Positions 1 through 6,905 of a DNA stretch of 9,960 bases are shown in pieces. Where the stretch lies: positions 1 through 9,960 of the forward strand of contig CANHPJ010000034.1 of the NCBI GenBank assembly GCA_947462515.1, in the 5' to 3' direction. Below the pieces are notes generated by a model. It searched no databases. It was not told where the DNA came from and saw nothing but the letters and a program-made list of their open reading frames with translations. Each line of letters opens with the position of its first letter. Within the stretch, counting starts at the first letter, position 1. The position numbers and the translations under genes are program-made. This stretch comes from Bacteroidota bacterium (GTDB taxonomy: Bacteria > Bacteroidota > Bacteroidia > JACCXN01).

Positions 1-491
1 AAAAGAGGTTGTTCAACACTATTTAAAGATTCAAAAGAATTCTTGGCTTTGGCATCCCAAATATGATGATAATGTAAAAGATCATCGGGGTAAACAATGC
101 TTCTGTCACTCCCAGGCTCTTTAATACATTCGAAAGGTTCGGGCACATTTAAATAACCATAATCATCTGTTAACTCCTCCCCGGGATTGATATCCCTTAC
201 GGCGATTTCAAAATCATATGCAGTAGAAACACAACTTGAGTTGAAGCTGTGATTAACATATCGTGCAATATCCCAGCATAAAATGTTTTTTCCGTTTTGA
301 TCGCGGTAACAATATTTGTCCAGGATTTCTTTATAAATAGAATCATATTTATTGAATGTTCTTTGATCAAATACCCTGTCTAACTTATCCAACACCCATG
401 TTATTGTACCCTTTTTGATAAGCTTGGTAGCAACAACTCCATACCCTATTTCTTTACTGATAAACCTAAGTTCAGTATCCGGATGTATCAT
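1..491 (-). CDS. SET domain-containing protein (putative protein-lysine methyltransferase), 3' end cut by window edge
   Basis: The minus-strand frame is open from an ATG at 491 to the window edge, giving 163 codons. It shows the SET-domain signatures in order: an N-terminal GYGVVATKLIKKGT stretch (about residues 16-29), the RYVNHSFNSSC motif (about 78-88, containing the NHS that lines the S-adenosylmethionine pocket), and GEELTDDYGY (about 104-113), whose Tyr is the expected catalytic residue. SET enzymes transfer a methyl group from SAM to lysine side chains; in bacteria the substrate is usually unknown. The usual post-SET CxCxxxxC zinc cluster is not seen after the DYG motif, only a single Cys near residue 122. 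The visible part is about the length of a single-domain SET protein, so probably little is missing. It lies downstream of the bacilliredoxin gene but behind a terminator, so it is likely transcribed separately. The family call is firm; the substrate is unknown. Confidence 0.82.
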   Translation of the reverse strand, partial: MIHPDTELRFISKEIGYGVVATKLIKKGTITWVLDKLDRVFDQRTFNKYDSIYKEILDKYCYRDQNGKNILCWDIARYVNHSFNSSCVSTAYDFEIAVRDINPGEELTDDYGYLNVPEPFECIKEPGSDRSIVYPDDLLHYHHIWDAKAKNSFESLNSVEQPL

Positions 492-537
492 ATTTTTCAG
501 AAAATAAATTAAAACGACCTGAAAGTGGTATAAACAA

Positions 538-562
538 AAAAAGCTCCATTAAGGAGCTTTTT
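538..562 (-). terminator. Rho-independent terminator after the bacilliredoxin gene
   Basis: A perfect 10-bp inverted repeat, AAAAAGCTCC / GGAGCTTTTT, has a 5-nt loop and T-runs at the stem end on both strands. It begins about 21 nt after the bacilliredoxin stop codon and lies upstream of the SET gene, so it separates the two minus-strand genes. The symmetry means it could also stop plus-strand transcription. Confidence 0.8.
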
Positions 563-583
563 ACGTTATAAAGAAATAAAAAG

Positions 584-997
584 TTAACAATATTCCTCGA
601 AAGCCATTTTAAGGTTTTCAGCTATAAGTTGAGCAGGTCGTCCTTCAATATGGTGTCTTTCAACAAAATGAACCAGCTTACCATCTTTAAACAAAGCTAT
701 AGAAGGAGATGATGCCGGATAAGGCAACATATACTTTCTGGCTTCTGCTACGGCATCTTTGTCTACACCTGCAAAAACTGTTGTTAATTTATTAGGAATC
801 TTGCTTCCTTGAACGGCCATTTTAACACCAGGTCGCATATTTCCGGCAGCACATCCGCAAACTGAGTTAATAACCACTAAGACAGAACCTTGCGAGTCTG
901 AAAGTGTGCTTCCTACAGCTTCTGGAGTTAATAATTCTTGAAATCCTGCCGAAACAAGATCATTTTTCATAGGTGCTACTAATTCAGGAGGATACAT
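584..997 (-). CDS. Bacilliredoxin, BrxA/BrxB (YphP/YqiW) family
   Basis: The 137-residue protein starts at an ATG with MYPPELVAPM, a typical family N-terminus, and carries the thioredoxin-fold active site as a CxC motif (C47-G-C49 within NSVCGCAAGNMRPG). A last-residue Cys (EEYC, C137) matches the third cysteine near the C-terminus of Firmicute BrxA/B. Family length is about 135-145 residues, so the gene is complete. In Bacillus and Staphylococcus these cytoplasmic proteins remove bacillithiol from mixed disulfides on proteins. Bacteroidota carry the family widely, and whether the thiol partner here is bacillithiol cannot be told from this window. The gene is a single transcription unit, with a candidate promoter 38-45 nt upstream and a hairpin terminator 21 nt downstream. 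Family assignment is very secure; the exact partner thiol is inference. Confidence 0.93.
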   Translation of the reverse strand: MYPPELVAPMKNDLVSAGFQELLTPEAVGSTLSDSQGSVLVVINSVCGCAAGNMRPGVKMAVQGSKIPNKLTTVFAGVDKDAVAEARKYMLPYPASSPSIALFKDGKLVHFVERHHIEGRPAQLIAENLKMAFEEYC

Positions 998-1034
998 AAA
1001 ATTGCAATTTTTATGGTTAATGAATACTTTTATT

Positions 1035-1042
1035 CAAAGATA
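1035..1042 (-). promoter_or_regulatory. Candidate Bacteroidota -7 promoter element for the bacilliredoxin gene
   Basis: On the minus strand the sequence TATCTTTG fits the Bacteroidota -7 consensus TAnnTTTG and would give a 5' leader of roughly 30 nt before the ATG at 997. I do not find a clear TTTG -33 box at the usual 17-23 nt spacing, so this is a half-match. The position just upstream of a single-gene unit supports it. Confidence 0.4.
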
Positions 1043-1177
1043 AGCAATTAATTGTTTGTAAAAATGAAATTAAATGGGTGCGACTGATACACTAACAGGG
1101 GAAATTTTGTCGCGCAACTAATTCATATTTTAGTATATCTTTCTAATGGGTATTGGAAGCTTTAAATCAAAAGCCAT

Positions 1178-2830
1178 CTATTTTAATTCCCATTCCAAAT
1201 CGACATCCCAATTGGATTTAACATTGATTGGGTCTTTATAAAAATATATTGACTCCGGTTGTCTTTTATCAATATATTTACCTGTAGTCCATCTCCCATT
1301 TTTATCCTTGTCGGCAATTAATTTCAAGAAATATTTTCCGGGGGCTAGTTTATCGAAAACAAGTTTCTGATTGGTATTCATGAATTTTTCTTTTACAACC
1401 AATTGTTTTTCATCAAGCAATTGAACCATATTGGACAAATTGCTATTTAAATTCTTTATGGATATGCTCAAAGTACTATAGTAATCAGTATTTCGAACTG
1501 CAAAGCCAAAACTTATGGAATCGCTATAATCCCCAAAAACATCTATAAAAGTAGAATCGGGAATGAAGATTTTATAGGATGAATCGGGATGAAACGGATA
1601 ATCGATATATAAAACTCGGCAAGCATCATCATCAAAAAAGCAGCGTGATTTAAGGGTATCTGTTCCATTAGACAAAATAACATTTTTAAAATTTGATTTT
1701 GCTATTGGGATATTAAATTCCAATTTCAGCGAGTGACCATAATCAAGAGGATTACCCTCACTGGTATAACTGCTAAATGAGAGTTTTAATCTTTTCAAAC
1801 TTTTGTCTTTGGAGGATTCTATATCTTTATTTTGAGGCAAATCAATTAAAAGGGTATCCTGAAATCCTCTCTCATTTTTTATTATCAAAGATATTGAATC
1901 CGGCATGTTTCCCAATACCCAGAATGATAAGCTGTCCTTATCAAAATTAGTCTCTATAAGTACATTTTCATTCTTTAAATCTGATCTTAAAGACTCGAAA
2001 ACTATTTTTTCGGATGGCTTGTTCATCACAACTGAAACTTTACCATAATGGGGAACCACGGCTTTTTTGACAAAAAATTTGGGGCTTTCTTCTTTAAACA
2101 AATAATGGTCAATAACAATCCTTGTATCAATTGTAATGATTGAATCCGAAAAAGCAATTGATTCATCAGGTTGGTCGAAAAGAAAATTTTGATTATTGTC
2201 ATTTAATGCAAACAACTTGTATTTGCCTGACTTAACATGGTTTATTCGATATTTTCCGGTTTCATCACTTATAGAATAATAATCAGGCATCTTTTTAAAA
2301 GGAAGAGAATCTTCATTATCCTTATACAGCATAATCAAGACATCTTTTACAGCCTTATGATCAATTGCATTGGCAACAATGCCTGATATGCCTGAAGAAT
2401 CGATCTTTTCACCGGTAGAAAAAACCAACAAATTGCTATCTAGAGGATTTCCCTCATTATTATCCAGAATAGATTTTCCAAAATTGACCGTGTAAGTGGT
2501 ATTGTCGAGCAAGGTATCTTCCCAGGAGACCGTTAGTTTCTTCCCGTTGAGACGGTAGTCAGAAATTGATTTTAATGGAGGGGAAAATATTACCTTGTTC
2601 CAATTTCTAACTTGAATATATTCATCGAAAACCAAAGAAAATGTTTTTTCCTTATAGTTAACAGCGAAATTCTGGGGAGAGCTTTTTATTATTTTTGGTG
2701 ACACGACATCTTTATCTCCGCCTGTAGGAGCGACAATTTGAGCACATGAAACAAAAAATAAACTAAGCCACAATATCAGCTTAGTTTTTATCAGAAAATT
2801 AAAGCCCAACCTAAACAATCCAGTTCTCAT
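1178..2830 (-). CDS. SbsA Ig-like domain lipoprotein
   Basis: This 550-residue protein starts with a positively charged and hydrophobic signal peptide ending in a lipobox-like LFFVSC, with Cys29 as the predicted lipidation site, so it should be anchored in an envelope membrane. Residues about 42-145 resemble the SbsA-type Ig-like domain (SPKIIKSSPQNFAVNYKEK, then FDEYIQVRNW and TYTVNFGKSILDNNEGN). Residues about 148-225 look like a carboxypeptidase-regulatory or Cna-B-like beta-sandwich (DETGKYRINHVKSGKYKLFA). A second Ig-like segment (about 345-445) and a C-terminal beta domain ending NVKSNWDVDLEWELK follow. The two-fold arrangement and the C-terminal signature are typical of a widespread Bacteroidota family of about 500-600 residues with no assigned function. 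It begins 5 nt after the fRMsr stop, so the two are probably co-transcribed. An envelope structural or binding role is inferred, not shown. Confidence 0.82.
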   Translation of the reverse strand: MRTGLFRLGFNFLIKTKLILWLSLFFVSCAQIVAPTGGDKDVVSPKIIKSSPQNFAVNYKEKTFSLVFDEYIQVRNWNKVIFSPPLKSISDYRLNGKKLTVSWEDTLLDNTTYTVNFGKSILDNNEGNPLDSNLLVFSTGEKIDSSGISGIVANAIDHKAVKDVLIMLYKDNEDSLPFKKMPDYYSISDETGKYRINHVKSGKYKLFALNDNNQNFLFDQPDESIAFSDSIITIDTRIVIDHYLFKEESPKFFVKKAVVPHYGKVSVVMNKPSEKIVFESLRSDLKNENVLIETNFDKDSLSFWVLGNMPDSISLIIKNERGFQDTLLIDLPQNKDIESSKDKSLKRLKLSFSSYTSEGNPLDYGHSLKLEFNIPIAKSNFKNVILSNGTDTLKSRCFFDDDACRVLYIDYPFHPDSSYKIFIPDSTFIDVFGDYSDSISFGFAVRNTDYYSTLSISIKNLNSNLSNMVQLLDEKQLVVKEKFMNTNQKLVFDKLAPGKYFLKLIADKDKNGRWTTGKYIDKRQPESIYFYKDPINVKSNWDVDLEWELK

Positions 2831-2835
2831 TAATA

Positions 2836-3333
2836 TTAATTATACAAAGATTCTATTATGGTTATTACCTGAGATAAATACTTGCGATCTACATCATCAA
2901 AGTCAGATAGCTTATCACTATCCACATCTAATACCATAAAAACTTCACCAAGCCTTGTTCTAGCCGGCAAAACGATTTCAGATTTAGATTCAGAGCTGCA
3001 GGCGATATGTCCCGGAAAATTATCCACATTATCAACTACAATAATTTGATTATCCTCAAATGCTTTACCACAAACACCTCTACCCTTTTTTATTCTGGTG
3101 CAGGCAACAAAACCTTGAAAAGGGCCTAAAACCAAATCATTTCCTTTAACAAAATAACAACCAACCCAAAAATAGTTCATTGCCATTTTAAGGGCAGCAA
3201 TAATATTGGATAAGTTAGCTATTTGATCCTTTTCAAAGCCTACAAGGGAATTTAACTGAGGAATAAGTGTTTTATACTTTTCCGTCTTTGAAGCACCTTT
3301 TAAAACGCAGATTTCTTGTGTCAAAATAATCAA
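2836..3333 (-). CDS. msrC: Free methionine-(R)-sulfoxide reductase (fRMsr), GAF-fold
   Basis: The single-GAF-domain protein (165 residues from the longest start) has the fRMsr cysteines C78, C88 and C112 in GPFQGFVACTRIKKGRGVCG and GHIACSSESKSEIVLP. Their 10- and 24-residue spacing equals that of E. coli MsrC (C84, C94, C118). The enzyme reduces free L-methionine-R-sulfoxide in the cytoplasm, using thioredoxin-type reductants, and so repairs oxidised methionine. The start is odd: no ATG exists before residue 50, and a TAA lies directly upstream of the TTG at 3333. A second TTG at 3324 would give MTQEICVLKGASKTEKY, closer to the usual N-terminus. I therefore expect a TTG start at 3333 or 3324. 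The gene follows the cox cluster by about 100 nt and precedes the lipoprotein by 5 nt. Confidence 0.93.
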   Translation of the reverse strand: MIILTQEICVLKGASKTEKYKTLIPQLNSLVGFEKDQIANLSNIIAALKMAMNYFWVGCYFVKGNDLVLGPFQGFVACTRIKKGRGVCGKAFEDNQIIVVDNVDNFPGHIACSSESKSEIVLPARTRLGEVFMVLDVDSDKLSDFDDVDRKYLSQVITIIESLYN

Positions 3334-3432
3334 TTATTGAATTTTAATTTAAAAGTCTCTTTTTTGAAGATACAATTTGACAAGACAATTAAAATTAAGA
3401 ATAGTCAAATACAGAAAGAAGATTAAAAACGA

Positions 3433-3696
3433 TTATTTAGAAACAGAAAAGCCCCTTAAAAAGGCAATTATCTGCTTTTTGAAAGAAAAGAAGAAAATGC
3501 TTCCGATTATTAAATAAGGAATAAGCATTAGATATAATATTCCGGTATTCAATCCCTTACCAATGCTGTTTGAATTATTATCAATGTTAGATTCAGTAAC
3601 TGCCTTGCACATAGCACATTGGGCACTTGCTGAAACTTGAATAAAAGATAATAAAATAACTGTTGCGGCCGTGTAGATTACTCTGCTAATTTTCAT
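3433..3696 (-). CDS. Small secreted-CxxC single-span membrane protein of the cox cluster, function unknown
   Basis: The ATG at 3696 gives 87 residues; a TTG one codon upstream is less likely. A signal peptide (about 1-25, cleavage after VSASA) leaves a mature N-terminus with QCAMCKA, where C27 and C30 form a CxxC motif. A short Asn/Ser-rich stretch follows, then one membrane span (about 51-71) and a basic tail (KKQIIAFLRG). The cysteine pair therefore should face the periplasm, with the tail in the cytoplasm. From memory, similar unnamed small proteins accompany oxidase genes in Bacteroidota. It is the last gene of the run, 37 nt after DUF420, and sits beside SCO, so a role in copper or thiol handling during oxidase assembly is plausible but inferred. 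A weak hairpin (3451-3465) with T-rich sequence beyond it overlaps the final codons. Confidence 0.75.
   Translation of the reverse strand: MKISRVIYTAATVILLSFIQVSASAQCAMCKAVTESNIDNNSNSIGKGLNTGILYLMLIPYLIIGSIFFFSFKKQIIAFLRGFSVSK
3451..3465 (-). terminator. Weak possible terminator at the end of the cox cluster
   Basis: Read on the minus strand, GCCTT-TTT-AAGGGGC folds into a short stem with one bulged G and is followed by TTTTC. It lies inside the last codons of the small CxxC gene, the last gene of the operon. The stem is short and the T-tract interrupted, so this is only a tentative call; partial read-through into the fRMsr gene remains possible. Confidence 0.3.
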
Positions 3697-3736
3697 CAAA
3701 AACGAATTAAAAGAATTTATGAAAAATTATCTATTA

Positions 3737-4267
3737 TCAATAATAAGGAGAAATCATGAAATAAACAATAACCCCCGTAACGGTAACATATAACCAAAGA
3801 GGCAAAGTTATTCTAGCGATTTTTCTATGCTTATCAAATTTTGATGACAAGGCTCTAACAAAAGTAATTAATACCAGAGGCACAATTACAACAGCAAGAA
3901 CAATATGAGTGAATAATATAAAAAAGTAGACCGTTCTTAGCAGACCTTCACCTCCATATTTAGCAGGTTCTGATGTGGCATGATAAGCTATGTAGGAAAG
4001 CAAAAAAATTACAGAGAGCACCAGAGCACTTTTCATATATTTTTCATGAAGTTCTCGTTTGCCTTTTCTTATGGCAAGAAAACCCAGAATTAAAACCAAG
4101 GAAGTAGTTGCATTTAGGAACGCATTGAGAGCGGGCAAGAAAATGAGCTTTGAACCCAGATTCAATTTAGGGCCAAAAAACAAAATAGTAACAGCCACAG
4201 GAATAATGACAGATATTGCGATTATTAAGGGGAGAAATTTTTTCTCTTTTGAAACTTCTTGAGACAT
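3737..4267 (-). CDS. DUF420 family membrane protein (CtaM-like oxidase maturation factor)
   Basis: The 176-residue integral membrane protein has about five hydrophobic spans (roughly 11-31, 42-65, 80-97, 112-138, 152-173). It has the family pattern LPALNAFLNATTSLVLILGF followed by RELHEKYMKSAL, and four histidines in or next to spans (H74, H96, H121, H147) that are candidate heme or metal ligands. DUF420 proteins occur next to heme-copper oxidase genes. The Staphylococcus aureus member CtaM is needed to make a functional aa3-type quinol oxidase, so a cofactor-maturation role in the cytoplasmic membrane is the best guess here. Its ATG overlaps the SCO stop codon by one base (TAATG), implying translational coupling with the copper chaperone. 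The family call is strong; the exact molecular activity is unknown. Confidence 0.85.
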   Translation of the reverse strand: MSQEVSKEKKFLPLIIAISVIIPVAVTILFFGPKLNLGSKLIFLPALNAFLNATTSLVLILGFLAIRKGKRELHEKYMKSALVLSVIFLLSYIAYHATSEPAKYGGEGLLRTVYFFILFTHIVLAVVIVPLVLITFVRALSSKFDKHRKIARITLPLWLYVTVTGVIVYFMISPYY

Positions 4268-4992
4268 TACTTATGAGATTTTCTAGGAATTTGTTCTTCA
4301 GCAATAAGGACTTTAACAGCATCAATAAGCTTTTTGGCTTGATCAACACTTGTACCATCGTAAAATCCTCTAATATGTTTGTTTTTATCTACCAAAACAA
4401 ACAGTTCAGAATGAAGAAAGCCGCCGGGAGCTAGAATATCTTCATCTGCATTAACCAAGTAACCATAAAGAGCTTGTTTGTAAATGGATTCTTTAGATCC
4501 GGTGACAAAATTCCATCGTTTTGTATTAGCATGTACAAGCTTGGAATAGGCAGCGAGAGCCTCTACAGTATCTTTTTCAGGATCTACGGTATGAGATAAG
4601 AACATCACATCATTGTAATCCTTAAGACGTTCTTCCAAATAATGCATTTGAGCCGACATCTTAGGGCATATTCCAGGGCAAGTGGTAAAGAAGAAATCGG
4701 CGATGTATATTTTTCCTTCGTAATTTTTTTGAGTTACAGTATCCCCGAATTGATTTATGAAGGAAAAATCAGGGATGCTATGGTAGAGCGTATCTATTTT
4801 TTCTTTTCCATTAACCATTACCTTTATGGGCTCACGCTCACCAAAGTATGGCAATGATAACATATTGTGTTTTCCAGAAGTTAACACAAAATAGAAAATA
4901 GCAGGAAAAAGAAGTATTAAAATAAGTCCGAGAACTTTAAAGTACTTTCTCGTGAGAGAATTTTGATTGTTAAGGTTCTCGGAGTTTTCCAT
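4267..4992 (-). CDS. SCO1/SenC/PrrC family copper chaperone for cytochrome oxidase
   Basis: The 241-residue protein has one N-terminal membrane anchor (about 18-38) and a thioredoxin-like periplasmic domain. The copper site is complete: the CxxxC motif in FTTCPGICPKMS (C105, C109) and the distant His in GGFLHSELFVLVD (H194). SCO proteins bind copper and deliver it to, or reduce the thiols of, the CuA centre of oxidase subunit II. Length and motif spacing are normal for the family. The start codon overlaps the subunit IV stop by one base (TAATG), and the stop overlaps the DUF420 start in the same way, so the three genes are translationally linked. Subunit II, the expected client, is not encoded in this window. 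Confidence 0.93.
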   Translation of the reverse strand: MENSENLNNQNSLTRKYFKVLGLILILLFPAIFYFVLTSGKHNMLSLPYFGEREPIKVMVNGKEKIDTLYHSIPDFSFINQFGDTVTQKNYEGKIYIADFFFTTCPGICPKMSAQMHYLEERLKDYNDVMFLSHTVDPEKDTVEALAAYSKLVHANTKRWNFVTGSKESIYKQALYGYLVNADEDILAPGGFLHSELFVLVDKNKHIRGFYDGTSVDQAKKLIDAVKVLIAEEQIPRKSHK

Positions 4993-5372
4993 TATTTTCT
5001 TGTGGCCCAGCCAAATAATTCGTCCATGTAAAAATTATAATTAGCCTCGGCAATACTAATAAAAACTAGATATAAAATGAACATGATATAAGGTACAAGT
5101 ACAATGTATTTAAAGAATTTGCTTTCTTCACCAAGGTGCATGAACGTTAGAACAATGTATGCAGCTTTAACGATGGTAAGACCAATGAAAGTATAAAACA
5201 AAATAGATTTCATTTCAGGTACACGAGAGAATTTCAACCCAAGGCCTACCTCAACGATGGTTACTACCAAAAGAAGCCAGAAAACGCCCCAAAGTTTTTT
5301 TCTCTTTCCTACACCTTCTTCTTCAGTGTGATGAGTGTGTAATGAATATTCAAATATATCGTCTCTTTCCAT
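4992..5372 (-). CDS. Cytochrome c oxidase subunit IV (caa3/bacterial COX4 family)
   Basis: The 126-residue membrane protein has a His/Glu-rich hydrophilic N-terminus (HTHHTEEEGVGKRKK) and three predicted spans (about 26-45, 57-78, 86-108). The conserved FMHLGEE follows the second span, as in the prokaryotic COX4 (caa3-type subunit IV) family. This small subunit is a non-catalytic part of the heme-copper oxidase in the cytoplasmic membrane. Bacteroidota members are somewhat longer than the roughly 100-residue Bacillus type because of the N-terminal tail. It lies 39 nt after the longer subunit III gene and overlaps the SCO start codon by one base. Sequence conservation in this family is low, so the call rests on topology, the MHL motif and the operon position together. 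Confidence 0.88.
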   Translation of the reverse strand: MERDDIFEYSLHTHHTEEEGVGKRKKLWGVFWLLLVVTIVEVGLGLKFSRVPEMKSILFYTFIGLTIVKAAYIVLTFMHLGEESKFFKYIVLVPYIMFILYLVFISIAEANYNFYMDELFGWATRK

Positions 5373-5411
5373 GATTATTAAGTATTAGATTATTATTGAA
5401 ATTAATGGTGA

Positions 5412-6272
5412 TTATAACAAGTAGAAGAATGTAAAAACAAACACCCAAACTAAATCTACGAAATGCCAGTATAGACCAACTTTTTCAACCATTTCATAGT
5501 GACCTCTTTTATCATACAAACCTTGTAGAACATTAACAAATATAATAATGTTTATAACTACGCCGCTAAATACGTGGAAACCGTGGAAACCGGTAATAAA
5601 GAAGAAGAAATCACCGAACAAAGAATGACCATATTCATTTTCCTGAAGATTAGCTCCTTGAATCCATCTAGATTCACCGATTAATTTCTCAGCATCAGCA
5701 CCTTTAATTAAATGTTCTTCATAACCTTTCACCAAATGAACATTGGCAGGTTTAATTCCAATACCATCTTTAAGCTCTTTAACCATGTGGCCATGAGCAT
5801 CAACGATATGAAAAACAGAATTATCTTTAGTGATATATGCACCATGTTCAGTTCCATGGATAAAATGGTACCACTCCCAAGCTTGAGAACCAACGAACAT
5901 AAAACCTCCAACAATGGTAAGCGCCATCCAAAGAATAACACCATTTTTATTCATTCTGTGTCCTGCTTCTACAGCTAATACCATAGTCACAGAGCTCATA
6001 ATTAATATGAAAGTCATTAGACCCACATAAGCCAATTCGATATGTCCATCATAAAAAGGAAAGTGAGTAAATACGTCTCCAGCCACAGGCCAAACATCAG
6101 TAAATTTATGACGCATAAATCCATAGGCTGTTAAAAGCCCGGAGAATGTAAAAGCATCTGAAATAAGGAAAAACCACATCATCATTTTTCCATAACTGAT
6201 GCCAAAAGGGGAGGTTCCACCAGCCCAAGATTTAGGTTTCTCTACGTGTGTAGTTGTGTGTGCGTGTGCCAT
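5412..6272 (-). CDS. Cytochrome c oxidase subunit III, long form with hydrophilic insert
   Basis: The 286-residue protein has five predicted spans (about 29-51, 80-102, 112-136, 218-248, 264-286). It carries the subunit III hallmarks FFFFITGFHGFHVFSGVV (about 222-239) and YWHFVDLVWVFVFTF (about 268-282). The five-span form lacking the first two helices of the mitochondrial protein is usual for many bacteria. Between spans 3 and 4 lies a hydrophilic, His- and charge-rich insert of about 80 residues (about 138-217), much longer than the usual loop. The N-terminus is also His-rich (MAHAHTTTHVEK). Subunit III stabilises subunit I and supports proton uptake. The gene is 46 nt after a second, shorter subunit III gene; both are intact, so this is a real pair, not one broken gene. 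Confidence 0.93.
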   Translation of the reverse strand: MAHAHTTTHVEKPKSWAGGTSPFGISYGKMMMWFFLISDAFTFSGLLTAYGFMRHKFTDVWPVAGDVFTHFPFYDGHIELAYVGLMTFILIMSSVTMVLAVEAGHRMNKNGVILWMALTIVGGFMFVGSQAWEWYHFIHGTEHGAYITKDNSVFHIVDAHGHMVKELKDGIGIKPANVHLVKGYEEHLIKGADAEKLIGESRWIQGANLQENEYGHSLFGDFFFFITGFHGFHVFSGVVINIIIFVNVLQGLYDKRGHYEMVEKVGLYWHFVDLVWVFVFTFFYLL

Positions 6273-6318
6273 ACTTTGATAATTTAATTTTGTATTCTTA
6301 TTTAAAACAATTGCAATG

Positions 6319-6900
6319 TTAACGAATTAATAGTAAAAACAGGAACAAATATATCCACAAAAAATCTAAAAAATGCCAATATATGGCACATAATTGAATT
6401 CCGTGGTAATTTTCTGAAGAATATTTTTTCAAAAAAGACTTAATTAAAACAACACTCAAACCTATCATTCCGCCGAATAGATGTACTAAATGCAATCCAG
6501 AAAGCACATACAAATATGATCCGGAAGCATTCCCACCGGAAAAATAAATATTATTAGAAATCAAATGAGACCAAGAAGAAAATTGAAAAAAGACAAAAGC
6601 CAAGCCAAAAACAAAAGTCAAGACAAGCGCGTTGGTAAGATTCTTTTGATCATTTTTCTTTGCACTTGAAAGAGCCCAATTCATTGTAATGCTGCTTATC
6701 AATATAAAAAACGTACTGTAATAGAAAGTACTTGGCAGATTCAGCTCATTCCAGTTTCCATCACCTTTTCTTACAATGTAGGCGCTTGTAAAAGCCGCAA
6801 AAAGCATTACAATACTTCCAATGGCAAGCCACAAAAGAAACTTTTGTGCTTTTTCCTTAACTTGTTTTTCTTCCTGACTATTAATATTTAAAGTGCTCAT
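6319..6900 (-). CDS. Heme-copper oxidase subunit III, short paralogue
   Basis: This 193-residue membrane protein has five predicted spans (about 21-44, 56-79, 88-110, 127-155, 170-191). The diagnostic subunit III motifs are LSGLHLVHLFGGMIGL (about 133-148) and YWHFLDFLWIYLF (about 174-186). It resembles the compact CyoC/CoxC-type subunit III without the long loop of its downstream neighbour. Tandem subunit III-like genes are a recurring feature of Bacteroidota cox clusters. The two copies have diverged strongly, so each probably has a fixed place in the complex, not a recent duplication. The ATG at 6900 follows the ctaB stop by 5 nt, so it is co-transcribed with heme O synthase. Which copy fills the canonical subunit III site cannot be decided from sequence alone. 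Confidence 0.9.
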   Translation of the reverse strand: MSTLNINSQEEKQVKEKAQKFLLWLAIGSIVMLFAAFTSAYIVRKGDGNWNELNLPSTFYYSTFFILISSITMNWALSSAKKNDQKNLTNALVLTFVFGLAFVFFQFSSWSHLISNNIYFSGGNASGSYLYVLSGLHLVHLFGGMIGLSVVLIKSFLKKYSSENYHGIQLCAIYWHFLDFLWIYLFLFLLLIR

Positions 6901-6905
6901 TGATT

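Noticed and set aside
3375..3410. A 7-bp inverted repeat ATTTGAC/GTCAAAT upstream of fRMsr
   Set aside because: It is short, with a 22-nt spacer in A/T-rich DNA, so it is not distinguishable from chance.
4059..4434. Overlapping short frames on both strands across the DUF420/SCO junction
   Set aside because: They overlap two strongly supported family members and show no signal peptide, motif or start context of their own.
5712..5978. An 88-codon plus-strand frame and a 71-codon minus-strand frame within subunit III
   Set aside because: Both are antisense or out-of-frame shadows of a well-supported subunit III gene.
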